Below are positions 1 to 6,545 of a DNA stretch of 11,226 bases, one piece after another. Source of the DNA: Candidatus Woesebacteria bacterium UBA925. Lineage in GTDB: Bacteria; Patescibacteriota; Microgenomatia; UBA8517. Position numbers and translations under genes: made by a program. Position 1 is the stretch's first letter, and the number at the start of each line of letters is the position of its first letter. The stretch is taken from NCBI GenBank assembly GCA_002293705.1, contig DBDT01000084.1, positions 1-11,226 of the forward strand, in the 5' to 3' direction. The notes under the pieces are model-generated. The model was not told the DNA's origin. It was given only the letters and a program-made list of their open reading frames with translations, and searched no databases.

Positions 1-19
1 AGATGTGTATAAGAGACAG
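1..19 (+). other. Tn5 mosaic-end / Nextera adapter remnant
   Basis: The first 19 bases, agatgtgtataagagacag, match the Tn5 transposase mosaic end used in tagmentation libraries exactly. Position 20 onward reads as coding sequence, so this is untrimmed adapter at a contig end and not genomic DNA. Confidence 0.95.
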
Positions 20-314
20 ATCATCAAGAGGGCGAAGGAGCAGTTTTCCGAGCATCGCGGGTGGTTTATCATCCGCAACGCCAGCACATTGGAAGATGTC
101 AAGGCAGCCTACAAAGAATTGAGGAAGTCGGGTCGAGACGTTGCTTTCGGAAGTCGATCCTGACACCAAAGAGGTCTGGCTGTGCGGAGTGGATACTGCA
201 AAGTTCGAGCTCCGAGGCTTTGAAAAGATGCCGGAACACGCCCAAGTGGTGGGAAAGGTAATGGCGAAGGGTGGCATAGTGAAGACTGTCGTAATCCTAC
301 CGATTGCCGCCTAA
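20..314 (+). CDS. 3' fragment of an unrecognised gene, with a frameshift
   Basis: No family recognised. The frame starting at base 20 (IIKRAKEQFSEHRGWFII...) runs to a TGA at 161-163. The frame one base over continues through VDPDTKEVWLCGVD and ends VVILPIAA, stop 312-314. Both halves have coding character and join sensibly if one base near the ggg run at 130-132 is removed, giving LRKS-VETLLSEVDPDT. I therefore read this as one gene broken by a 1-nt indel, either a contig-end sequencing error or a real lesion. The 5' end is lost at the adapter. The fragment is GC-richer than the next gene (bases 181-240 hold 32 G/C of 60). A GC-rich terminator follows, as for the other orphan genes in this window. 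The frame 0 segment alone has no good start. Confidence 0.5.
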
Positions 315-337
315 AATTCGGATAGTATTATTTCGTA

Positions 338-371
338 CCCCGCGTGACCAAGTGTTGCGCGGGGGTTTTTT
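338..371 (+). terminator. Intrinsic terminator after the left-end gene
   Basis: A perfect 7-bp stem, ccccgcg (338-344) pairing with cgcgggg (358-364) around a 13-nt loop, is followed by g and six T residues (366-371). It lies 23 nt after the stop at 314 and isolates ppa from upstream transcription. Confidence 0.85.
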
Positions 372-383
372 GTGATTTAAAAT
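355..383 (+). promoter_or_regulatory. Putative promoter of ppa (leaderless)
   Basis: TTGCGC (355-360), a 17-nt spacer, then TAAAAT (378-383). The ATG at 390 begins 7 nt after the -10 box, so transcription would start at or next to the start codon. The -35 lies inside the upstream terminator hairpin. No SD is present. The call is by consensus inspection only. Confidence 0.4.
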
Positions 384-389
384 AGCTCT

Positions 390-869
390 ATGTCTGATTT
401 TAAAGCATTTATAGAAATACCAGCAGGAAGCTCAATCAAATATGAAGTTGATGAGCAGACAGGAGAGCTTGCTGTTGATAGATTCCTTCATACTGCATTT
501 TCATATCCTTTCAACTATGGATTCATCAAAGACACCAAAGGTGAGGATGGTGACCCTGTAGATGTACTAGTTCTTTCCTCTTACCCAATCCACCCAGGGG
601 CAGTTGTTAAATGCCACGCAATTGGAATGCTTGAGATGAGCGATGAGGCTGGAGTTGACGCTAAAATAATTGCAGTTCCTACCAAAAAGATTGACCCACT
701 ATATGGATCATATGAGTCACTATCTGATGTCCACGAATCAATTCTTGCCAAGATAAAACACTTTTTTGAAAACTACAAAACACTAGAACCTGGAAAGTGG
801 GTCAAGGTGGATGAGTTTAAAGGTGTTGAAGTTGCAGATGAAATTATCTCCAAAGCAAAGATCTCGTGA
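390..869 (+). CDS. ppa: Inorganic pyrophosphatase (family I)
   Basis: Cytoplasmic Mg-dependent hydrolysis of pyrophosphate to phosphate, which drives nucleic acid, protein and lipid synthesis. The 159-aa length is usual for short bacterial family I enzymes. The active-site set is visible: K17 and E19 (IKYEVD), R31, Y39 and Y43 (FSYPFNYGFI), the signature DGDPVDVLV with D53, D55 and D58, then D85, D90 and K92 (DEAGVDAK), and Y129-K130. By family knowledge these match the E. coli metal and phosphate ligands, so the enzyme should be active. The start is ATG 390; there is no SD, and a -10-like box 7 nt upstream suggests a leaderless message. The stop TGA overlaps the GTG start of the next gene (GTGA), implying coupled translation with the MBL hydrolase. 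Confidence 0.97.
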   Translation: MSDFKAFIEIPAGSSIKYEVDEQTGELAVDRFLHTAFSYPFNYGFIKDTKGEDGDPVDVLVLSSYPIHPGAVVKCHAIGMLEMSDEAGVDAKIIAVPTKKIDPLYGSYESLSDVHESILAKIKHFFENYKTLEPGKWVKVDEFKGVEVADEIISKAKIS

Positions 870-1441
870 TTGAAAGGCTAGTATTAGGCCCCCTTCAGAC
901 CAACTGCTATATTCTTTATAAAAACAACAGTGCAATAGTTGTCGACCCAGCTGATGAGGGAGATTACATTGCCCAATACTTGGCTGATCGCGAACTTGAA
1001 CTATATGCCATATTTGCAACCCACGGACACCACGACCACATAGCAGGAGCTACAGCCCTTAGCTTAATCACAAACACCCCTCTTTACATAGCTAAAGAGG
1101 ACGTGCCACTACTAAATAGACTACAGCAGACTCACAAACACTTCACAGGCTTAAATCCAGGACCTAATCCAAAAGACATAGTTTTAATTGACAGAAAAGA
1201 GTTTGTGTTCCCTGATTTAAAAATTGAGGTTGTGAGTTTGCCTGGCCATACTCCTGGAGGAGTAGGGATTATATTCGAAGACAATTTGTTTAGTGGAGAT
1301 ATTTTGTTTGCAGATGGGAGAGCAGGGGAGACTAGTCACAGTTATAGTAGTCCAATAAAAATGGCAGAATCTATTCATTTTGTTAAAGATTTCAAAGGCA
1401 GAGTATACCCAGGGCACGGAGATTACTTCCTCCTGCCGTAG
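866..1441 (+). CDS. MBL-fold metallo-hydrolase, glyoxalase II-like
   Basis: A 191-aa single-domain metallo-beta-lactamase-fold hydrolase of the small GloB/YcbL type. The complete binuclear metal site is visible: THGHHDH with H53, H55, D57 and H58; GHTPGG with H128; SGDILF with D145; and PGHG with H184. The family hydrolyses thioesters such as lactoyl-glutathione, or related small substrates. The substrate here cannot be read from sequence, and a glutathione pathway is not evident nearby. The start is GTG 866, overlapping the ppa stop by 4 nt; no SD. A perfect 10-bp hairpin overlaps its last codons and stop. It converges on thymidine kinase with a 13-bp gap. Confidence 0.9.
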   Translation: MIERLVLGPLQTNCYILYKNNSAIVVDPADEGDYIAQYLADRELELYAIFATHGHHDHIAGATALSLITNTPLYIAKEDVPLLNRLQQTHKHFTGLNPGPNPKDIVLIDRKEFVFPDLKIEVVSLPGHTPGGVGIIFEDNLFSGDILFADGRAGETSHSYSSPIKMAESIHFVKDFKGRVYPGHGDYFLLP

Positions 1442-1450
1442 CAGGAGGAA
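1427..1450. terminator. Perfect hairpin between convergent MBL and tdk genes
   Basis: The arms ttcctcctgc (1427-1436) and gcaggaggaa (1441-1450) form a 10-bp perfect stem with a cgta tetraloop. It includes the MBL stop codon and begins 5 nt past the tdk stop. Neither side has a T-run, so it may act as a 3'-end stabiliser or a non-canonical bidirectional terminator. Confidence 0.6.
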
Positions 1451-1454
1451 ACGT

Positions 1455-2054
1455 TTACTCCTCAGGAACACTGTGGCAGTTTGCACAACGAGCCTCATAT
1501 GACTCAGGACCCCCTACTTGAACCAGAGGGGAGTCGCGCCTGGCTGGGCTCCCATCTATAAGTCTCTGAGTCATAGTTGCAGGAGCACCACACACCCTAC
1601 AATCCGCCCTAAGATTAATCACAGTATGAGCAAGTTGGGTAAGGTCATACATTGAGCCAAATGGATCGCCCCGAAAATCAAGGTCAAGTCCTGCAAATAC
1701 AGTGCACACACCAAGATCCATAAGCCTGCGGGCCACATCAACAATCTCAGGACCCATAAACTGAACTTCATCCACAACAACCAAAAGATTTCCAGGTGGA
1801 CACCGCCATCTGGCTATCCACTGTTCGACACCTTTTACAATCTGATCAAGATTTGTGCCAACTGGTACTGCGGGGGTACTCTCCCCATCGTGGCTGCAAA
1901 TAGCCCCAGCGCCTAAGTACCTGGTATCAATACCTGCCTTGAATACAAGTGACGACTGAGAGCCATGGGTACGAACAATTCGGATCAATAATTTCGACTT
2001 ACCTGCAAACATCGGCCCTTTAGCAATTGTTATCTGACCTGGAAAATACAACAT
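1455..2054 (-). CDS. tdk: Thymidine kinase (type II, TK1-like)
   Basis: Phosphorylates thymidine to dTMP with ATP, a cytosolic salvage step. The 199 aa fit the family (about 190-220). Visible features: P-loop GPMFAGKS (13-20); Walker B/catalytic segment DEVQF (95-99) with E96 as expected general base; and a zinc-binding lasso with C152 and C155 (DCRVCG) plus C190 and C193 (ARCANCH). All key residues are present. The start at 2054 is fixed by AAGGAGG, GGAGG lying 5 nt before ATG (2060-2064). No clear promoter is visible; TATTAA (2087-2082) is possible. Unlike ppa and MBL, it has a strong SD and a strong 3' hairpin, a style shared with the orphan genes in this window, so it may be an acquired unit. 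Confidence 0.96.
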   Translation of the reverse strand: MLYFPGQITIAKGPMFAGKSKLLIRIVRTHGSQSSLVFKAGIDTRYLGAGAICSHDGESTPAVPVGTNLDQIVKGVEQWIARWRCPPGNLLVVVDEVQFMGPEIVDVARRLMDLGVCTVFAGLDLDFRGDPFGSMYDLTQLAHTVINLRADCRVCGAPATMTQRLIDGSPARRDSPLVQVGGPESYEARCANCHSVPEE

Positions 2055-2126
2055 GCTTCCCTCCTTTATAGGGTAGTGAACTTAATACTTGGTGATTCTC
2101 TCAAATATGAAGAGTTTAAGAAACTA

Positions 2127-3398
2127 TTAGATTTTAAGCTCCATCTCTTTGGAGGCGAGGATGCTGACAACTGGCTTTGTAGAAAAGTATTCATTTATCA
2201 TTTTTAAAACTTCGTCTTGGGATATTGAGCCAATAATCTCAACTATTTCATCTGGTAGGTACACTTTGTTGTCCACACTCCTGTACAAATCAGAGGCGAT
2301 ACTTCCTCCAATAGCACGTGGGGAATCGTAAGCTATTAACTGACTACTTTTCATGTAGTTAATGGCTCTTTCATAGTCTTTTTTCTCAACACCTTTTTGC
2401 CCATATTCCACAGGCAGCTTGTGCAGTAGATCCATCACTTCATTAAATTTGGCAACCTCAGTTGAGGTGTCTGCACTAAAGTAAGAGTAAGTTGGGGCAA
2501 ACCCAAGTGAGGCACCAGCTCCATACACCCAACCCCTTTTCATGCGAAGTTCTTTCATTAGAATTGAACGCATTGATCCGCCAATCAAATACCTGGCAAT
2601 TGACATGGTCAGCCTCTCTTTCAATGTTGAGTAGATGGTGTACTTTTTAATGAACCATTCAACATAGATTGAAACCTTTTTAACATCTTCATTGTGCCTG
2701 ATTACAAACTCCTTTGGTGTAAAGTCAGCAATCGTGAGCCCTCTAAGCTCGCCAGCATCATGACTCTCAAGCTCTGTTTTAATTAGCTTGAGCACTTTTT
2801 CTTCATCAAAATTGCCAACTACGACAATTCTACAATTGGCAGGGGTCATGAAATTTTTCTGTATCTGAAGAAGATCGTCACGAGTTACTGTTTTTACATA
2901 ATCAATCTCCCCCATGCCATCTCTGGAGTATGTGTGGCCTTTTCCAAATACATTATCTGATGAAGCCCTGCCAAACCTGGCATTGGGACTGCTCCACCTG
3001 TCTTTGTACTCCTGGGCAATTATTGTCTTTTCACGCTCAATATCTGCTTCACGAAGGATTGGCCTGAATACTTGGTCAAATAGCAGTGTTATCCCTTCAA
3101 CAATTTTAGTTTTAGGAGCTGTTAAAAAGTAGCCAACTTTGTCACCACCTGTGGATCCGCCAACCCTAAGACCATTTTCTTCCTTGAACATTTCGTTTTC
3201 TTCATCAGTTGGGAATTTTTCAGACCCATCAAAAACAACATGCTCAAGAAGATGGTGTGCACCCCAATCTGCTCCTTCATGCCAACATCCAGCATAAAAA
3301 TCTAGAGATACTGAGACTGATTCAACTTCTTTCATTGTGTAAAGTGCCACCACAGCACCGTTTATGATGTGTATTTTTGGCCTCTTCATTTTGAGCAT
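2127..3398 (-). CDS. M16 family zinc metallopeptidase
   Basis: A 423-aa single-chain pitrilysin-type peptidase, probably working as a homodimer or with a partner M16 protein as in bacterial PqqL/MPP-like pairs. The inverted zinc motif is intact: H49-L-L-E52-H53 (AHHLLEH), with the distal ligand probably E130 in AQEYKD, 77 residues after H53, as the family predicts. The C-terminal half (about 220-423) is the second M16 domain, with the family's substrate-binding Arg/Tyr region seen as KELRMKRGWVYGAG. There is no signal peptide, so it is likely cytoplasmic. The start is ambiguous: ATG 3398 has GGGGG 6 nt after a short spacer upstream, while ATG 3389 makes an ATGA overlap with the upstream gene's stop (420 aa). 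It is translated after the NAGPA gene on one message. The substrate is unknown. Confidence 0.92.
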   Translation of the reverse strand: MLKMKRPKIHIINGAVVALYTMKEVESVSVSLDFYAGCWHEGADWGAHHLLEHVVFDGSEKFPTDEENEMFKEENGLRVGGSTGGDKVGYFLTAPKTKIVEGITLLFDQVFRPILREADIEREKTIIAQEYKDRWSSPNARFGRASSDNVFGKGHTYSRDGMGEIDYVKTVTRDDLLQIQKNFMTPANCRIVVVGNFDEEKVLKLIKTELESHDAGELRGLTIADFTPKEFVIRHNEDVKKVSIYVEWFIKKYTIYSTLKERLTMSIARYLIGGSMRSILMKELRMKRGWVYGAGASLGFAPTYSYFSADTSTEVAKFNEVMDLLHKLPVEYGQKGVEKKDYERAINYMKSSQLIAYDSPRAIGGSIASDLYRSVDNKVYLPDEIVEIIGSISQDEVLKMINEYFSTKPVVSILASKEMELKI

Positions 3399-4141
3399 AA
3401 TACACCCCCAACTGGAGAGATTTCAGCTATTGAAATGTTGGGTGAAAAAAAGGCAGAAGCACTGCCCCCGTCCAAGTTAATAGCATCCGCTATGGGAATG
3501 TTCTTGTTTTTTGCCCATTTTTCAACCTCAGAAGGAAAATCCGAAAGATTTGGGCCAAAAAACTGATTAGATTGACCAAAGACGGTTAAAAAGTAAACTT
3601 GGTTGTTTCCGTCAACCACAAGGGCCATTCTTCGCTCAGGAGAGTCATTTCTAATTTTAAGCCTCACAGGGCTTCCATTTTCAAAGATAATTGGTCCAAG
3701 CTGTAGACCGAGGTGAAGCTCGTCAACCGGAAGAGATCTAGTGATTCGTGGGGTAGAAAGAAGGTTGACTGTAAAAAAGCCGTCAAACAACAGGCTATCC
3801 TTTTGATTTCTCAAAACAGCGCCATTTGATTTAAAGTAACCAACTGGAAGATCTTCTTTGGTGTAAAAGCCAGCATTAATAGCAGCCTTGCAGCTATTTT
3901 CGGAAACTATTGTTGAGAAAGTCTTCTTTTCTTTGAAGTTGGGAATAAGATCAAGTGTTGATCCATCAAATGGGCCAGCATACTCAAAACTCAACCCACC
4001 TATGGTTCCTGAACTAGAAGCAACGGGCTCGGCTGTTGCCAATGACTTAACCGAGGCTGGTGAGCCTGACCTAAAAAAGACATAATAAAGAGCTGGGACC
4101 AAAAAAATTATCAAGACAAATAAAAATAGCCACTTCTTCAT
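3386..4141 (-). CDS. Membrane-anchored phosphodiester glycosidase (NAGPA) domain protein
   Basis: A 251-aa protein with an N-terminal signal anchor (MKKWLFLFVLIIFLVPALYY, residues 1-20) and an extracytoplasmic NAGPA/phosphodiester glycosidase domain. Family hallmarks are the NAGFY motif (89-93) followed by G-hydrophobic strands, and the DGGSASAFF motif near the C-terminus (224-232), corresponding to the usual LDGGGS signature with one Gly changed. The family cleaves N-acetylglucosamine phosphodiesters in animals and is linked to exopolysaccharide or envelope glycans in bacteria; the substrate here is unknown. The frame stays open to 4243, but MKK at 4141 is preferred because it starts the signal anchor and a TGTTACAAT box lies 6 nt before it. 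There is no SD. The stop overlaps the downstream M16 gene. Confidence 0.87.
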   Translation of the reverse strand: MKKWLFLFVLIIFLVPALYYVFFRSGSPASVKSLATAEPVASSSGTIGGLSFEYAGPFDGSTLDLIPNFKEKKTFSTIVSENSCKAAINAGFYTKEDLPVGYFKSNGAVLRNQKDSLLFDGFFTVNLLSTPRITRSLPVDELHLGLQLGPIIFENGSPVRLKIRNDSPERRMALVVDGNNQVYFLTVFGQSNQFFGPNLSDFPSEVEKWAKNKNIPIADAINLDGGSASAFFSPNISIAEISPVGGVLCSK

Positions 4142-4147
4142 GCTTGT

Positions 4148-4156
4148 ATTGTAACA
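4148..4156 (-). promoter_or_regulatory. Extended -10 promoter of the NAGPA-M16 operon
   Basis: On the minus strand TGTTACAAT (TGn plus TACAAT) lies 6 nt before the ATG at 4141, consistent with a leaderless transcript. No convincing -35 is seen. The 37-bp divergent gap also has to serve the DUF3467 gene. Confidence 0.45.
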
Positions 4157-4178
4157 GCTTGATGGTGTAGCCTTGCTC

Positions 4179-4445
4179 ATGGCAAACAAAGCAAGCCAAA
4201 ATGAGAAAATTACTCTCAACTTAAGCCTCAATCCAGACACCACTCCAATTCTTTACACAGATGAGGTCCATATGAGTACAAATGAATTTGGAGTTACTTT
4301 GGACGTTATTCAAAAAATGAGTGTTGGGGAGGGGAGAGTGGTTGCAAGGATAGGGATGAGCAGGGAGCATGCCAAAAACTTAACAGAAGAGCTGGGAAGA
4401 CTCTTAATACTCACTGAAAAAAGAAAGGGAAGTATTAAAAACTAA
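4179..4445 (+). CDS. DUF3467 family small protein
   Basis: An 88-aa soluble protein resembling the DUF3467 family, whose function is unknown. The family's usual order is seen: an N-terminal polar strand segment, YTDEVHMSTNEFGVTLDV (a short strand about residues 26-43), then VVARIGMSREHAKNLTEELGRLL, equivalent to the conserved arginine strand followed by a 'S/TPEHAK..L..L' helix. The ATG at 4179 was chosen over an in-frame TTG at 4173. There is no SD. It is divergent from the NAGPA gene (37-bp gap) and is followed by a 7-bp hairpin that it shares with the converging orphan gene. Assignment is from memory of the family pattern. Confidence 0.75.
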   Translation: MANKASQNEKITLNLSLNPDTTPILYTDEVHMSTNEFGVTLDVIQKMSVGEGRVVARIGMSREHAKNLTEELGRLLILTEKRKGSIKN

Positions 4446-4466
4446 AGGGCCAGACAGTGCTGGCCC
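4434..4466 (-). terminator. Terminator of the 4484-5104 gene (possibly bidirectional)
   Basis: gggccag (4447-4453) pairs with ctggccc (4460-4466) around a 6-nt loop. Read on the minus strand it is followed by TTTAGTTTTTAAT (4446-4434), a good U-tract, so it mainly serves the minus-strand gene ending at 4484. On the plus strand the tail is A-rich, so termination of the DUF3467 transcript there is less sure. Confidence 0.7.
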
Positions 4467-4482
4467 CAAAAGATCGTGGTCA

Positions 4483-4498
4483 GTTAGACTAGTCTAAC
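4483..4498. repeat. 16-bp perfect palindrome over a stop codon
   Basis: gttagactagtctaac is fully self-complementary and covers the last codons and TAA stop (minus strand) of the 4484-5104 gene. It could be an operator-like dimer site or chance; only one copy was noticed. Confidence 0.5.
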
Positions 4499-5104
4499 TC
4501 GCACATTGGCCACCTCGCCTAAATACCAACTCTTCCCTGCTTCTGTTGATAGACGATAGCTTAAGCTCACATACGACTCCAGACCATCCACTTCAACCTT
4601 TACAATCATGGACATAATCCTGGAAGCCACCTTCACTACTTCCAGTTGGTTTTCAGGCTCACTTGGTGAGTGACTTAAAATCCACGGCCTATTCTTTTTG
4701 ATTGGTCTACGTGAAGAAAAACTCCCGATTTGACCAAGGGCATCTACAAACTTCAGTGAATACACCATAAAAGCCATCGCACCCTTGAACTTGAATGTTG
4801 TAACTGGTGTGAGTGGACCATCAACCAACTCAATTGCCACTAGGTCCAATGGGGCAAGGATTGGTATTTTATTGCCAATCACCCCATCCTCGTTATTCAA
4901 AACAGGACCTGGCAAGTTTAAAAAGTCGGCACTCTGTCTGAGAAGTTTATAACCCATTGGCACCTGCTCAAACACCCCAGCTCTCAACCAATAGTCGGTG
5001 ATGAGTGAGTGTAATGGGGTAAACCTACCATGCACCTCTGAACCTAAAAACACCTCACCAATTCGAGCCGAACCAAGAAATGGCTCCAACACAATCACAG
5101 CCAT
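4484..5104 (-). CDS. Orphan hypothetical protein, 206 aa
   Basis: No family recognised. The protein (MAVIVLEPFLGSARIGEVF...) has no signal peptide, convincing membrane helix or cysteine motif. Alternating hydrophobic/polar stretches such as MSMIVKVEVDGLESYVSLSY (about 167-186) and the end VANVRVRLV suggest beta strands, and a basic patch RRPIKKNRPW lies near 135. The frame extends to 5116, but ATG 5104 is preferred: GGGAGG (5109-5114) precedes it with GGAGG 4 nt away. It has its own extended -10 promoter and a 3' terminator, so it is a single-gene unit despite following the 5230-5829 gene on the same strand. Base composition looks GC-richer than the DsbA gene. The coding call rests on length, SD and gene punctuation. 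Confidence 0.8.
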   Translation of the reverse strand: MAVIVLEPFLGSARIGEVFLGSEVHGRFTPLHSLITDYWLRAGVFEQVPMGYKLLRQSADFLNLPGPVLNNEDGVIGNKIPILAPLDLVAIELVDGPLTPVTTFKFKGAMAFMVYSLKFVDALGQIGSFSSRRPIKKNRPWILSHSPSEPENQLEVVKVASRIMSMIVKVEVDGLESYVSLSYRLSTEAGKSWYLGEVANVRVRLV

Positions 5105-5137
5105 GATGCCTCCCATCTCAATCTCAATAGATGTAGA

Positions 5138-5146
5138 ATTTTATCA
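5138..5146 (-). promoter_or_regulatory. Extended -10 promoter of the 4484-5104 gene
   Basis: The minus strand reads TGATAAAAT (TGn plus TAAAAT), ending 33 nt before the ATG at 5104. The -35 position holds only TGATTC. The predicted leader is about 27 nt and contains the GGGAGG site. Confidence 0.55.
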
Positions 5147-5196
5147 CAGACATATAGATAGAATCATGTTTTAAATGTGAAGCAATACATATGTAA

Positions 5197-5223
5197 GGGT
5201 ACTAAGTTTTTGACTTAGTACCC
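5197..5223. terminator. 11-bp perfect hairpin downstream of the 5230-5829 gene
   Basis: gggtactaagt (5197-5207) and actta gtaccc (5213-5223) form an 11-bp perfect stem with a ttttg loop. It starts 7 nt past the stop of the minus-strand gene ending at 5230 and precedes the promoter of the next gene. The tail is only weakly T-rich (TTACAT), so it is a probable but not textbook terminator. Confidence 0.6.
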
Positions 5224-5229
5224 ATAAAT

Positions 5230-5829
5230 TCATGGGGTCACTAGCTCTTGAAACCGGTAGTAGATCTGATCGACCATGTCTGTCCTTGAGTAGACAAGCC
5301 TTATGATTTGCTTCAACCGAATACTGACAAGGACTGGTATCTCAAATATCAACCCATCAGACAGGATCTCCACTATGTCTGATGGCGCATTTTGAGTGCC
5401 AAATCCGTGGATCGTCGAGAAGGTAATCTGAGATAGGACACCTAATTCTACGGGTTGGGCCAACATTTGTTCTCGTTCACCAAAAAGCAAACCCACTCTT
5501 GTTGCAAGGAATCCCCTTTCACCAAATTCAACTCGAATCGGCCCTGGCCCCTGAGTATTATCACTATTTGGTGACCACGAAACTCTAGCTAAAGTAAGTC
5601 GTGGTAAAACTGGTATAAGCGGGTGCATATCTTCAATTTGATCTCCACCCACTCTGACGATCCCGTTTACGTGATTTATCATTCCAGCTATCATCATGTG
5701 ATCTAATACCCATTTTCCAACGTTACCAGGCAAGAGTTGATTTAACAAATATCCATACGCAACAAAGGCGCCTTCACCACTACTTATGTTTTCCAAAACC
5801 TCATTGATGTCTATGGTTTTTGTATACAC
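5230..5829 (-). CDS. Orphan hypothetical protein, 199 aa
   Basis: No family recognised. The protein (VYTKTIDINEVLENISSGEG...) begins with a helix-like acidic segment. It continues with strand-like segments such as PRLTLARVSWSP (about 77-88), GFLATRVGLLFGE (about 105-117) and LIFEIPVLVSIRLKQIIRLVYS (about 158-179). No Cys motif, signal peptide or clear transmembrane segment is present. The frame allows a TTG start at 5835, but GGAGG (5837-5841) would be only 1 nt away; GTG at 5829 has the proper 7-nt spacing and is chosen. The gene has an extended -10 promoter 34 nt upstream and an 11-bp hairpin after the stop. It shares unit design, but no obvious sequence, with the following orphan gene. DsbA lies upstream on the same strand. 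Confidence 0.8.
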   Translation of the reverse strand: MYTKTIDINEVLENISSGEGAFVAYGYLLNQLLPGNVGKWVLDHMMIAGMINHVNGIVRVGGDQIEDMHPLIPVLPRLTLARVSWSPNSDNTQGPGPIRVEFGERGFLATRVGLLFGEREQMLAQPVELGVLSQITFSTIHGFGTQNAPSDIVEILSDGLIFEIPVLVSIRLKQIIRLVYSRTDMVDQIYYRFQELVTP

Positions 5830-5863
5830 GATCAAACCTCCAGCTATAGTTGTCTAGGCAACA

Positions 5864-5872
5864 ATTTTACCA
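5864..5872 (-). promoter_or_regulatory. Extended -10 promoter of the 5230-5829 gene
   Basis: The minus strand reads TGGTAAAAT (TGn plus TAAAAT), ending 34 nt before the GTG start at 5829. No -35 match is seen. It sits in the 62-bp gap after the dsbA stop, giving the orphan gene transcription independent of dsbBA. Confidence 0.55.
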
Positions 5873-5891
5873 CAATGAAGTTATATGGGGA

Positions 5892-6545
5892 TTATTTTTT
5901 GAGCTCTTCTTCAATTATTTGAGACCACCTGGACTCATTCATTCCACCGATGAATCTTCTGCCATTGACAAAAAAGCTTGGGGTGGCGGTAACTCCTGCG
6001 GCAATACCATCTGTTTTGCCTTTATTTATAACCTGATCAAACTGATTGCTTTCAAATGCTTTTTTAAACTCTTCTTCATTTAGACCAAGTGATCTAGCGT
6101 ATTCCAAAGCCTTTTCTGTGAAATTGGATGATTCTGCCCAATCAGATTGTTTGTCATACAAAAGGTCATGCATTTCCCAGAACTTTCCTTGAAGCCTTGC
6201 AGCCTCAGCTGCTTTTGCTGCTGGAACTGCATTTGGGTGAGTGTCTAGAGGGAAGTGTCTGAATACAAACTTCACACTGTCTTTGTATTTCTCAACAACA
6301 GTCCTAATAATTGGGTCACTGGCAGCACATGCTGGACACTGGAAGTCCGCAAATTCAACAATTGTTACTTTAGGGTTTTCGGCCCCCTTTGAAGGAGAGT
6401 TCTCACCAAGAACCAATGCATTATCAACTGTCTGTTGTTCTCTTTCATTCTGAGGGGTGAACCTTGAAAACAAACTGGCTCCGCCCACTAGAAGAGCAAT
6501 TGTTCCTACTGCAACTGCTATTAATACTTTTGTTTCGTTATTCAT
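5892..6545 (-). CDS. DsbA-family thiol oxidoreductase, membrane-anchored
   Basis: Introduces disulfides into exported proteins. The 217-aa protein has an N-terminal anchor or uncleaved signal (VLIAVAVGTIALLVGGASLF, about 8-27), a linker, then a DsbA-like thioredoxin fold with inserted helices. The redox centre is C70-P-A-C73 in FADFQCPACAA, and the cis-Pro loop is TATPSFFVNG with P189. Both cysteines are present, so the oxidase role is plausible, with the gram-positive-like BdbD/DsbA_4 arrangement. The start ATG at 6545 overlaps the end of the DsbB gene by 8 nt, and there is no SD, so it is co-expressed and translationally coupled with its reoxidising partner. Nearby exported proteins with cysteines include the lamin-tail protein (C282, C303) and the NAGPA protein. 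Confidence 0.93.
   Translation of the reverse strand: MNNETKVLIAVAVGTIALLVGGASLFSRFTPQNEREQQTVDNALVLGENSPSKGAENPKVTIVEFADFQCPACAASDPIIRTVVEKYKDSVKFVFRHFPLDTHPNAVPAAKAAEAARLQGKFWEMHDLLYDKQSDWAESSNFTEKALEYARSLGLNEEEFKKAFESNQFDQVINKGKTDGIAAGVTATPSFFVNGRRFIGGMNESRWSQIIEEELKK

Noticed and set aside
390..1441. UGA recoding as in Gracilibacteria/Absconditabacteria
   Set aside because: ppa, NAGPA and others end at TGA at the expected family length, and no in-frame TGA interrupts a recognisable gene.
2914..3132. Plus-strand open frames inside the M16 gene (also 2149-2331 and 3369-3566)
   Set aside because: They are shadows of the minus-strand coding sequence; no SD or recognisable protein.
5850..6083. 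Plus-strand open frame antisense to dsbA
   Set aside because: It overlaps the conserved end of DsbA, and its product is a low-complexity Phe/Leu-rich shadow.
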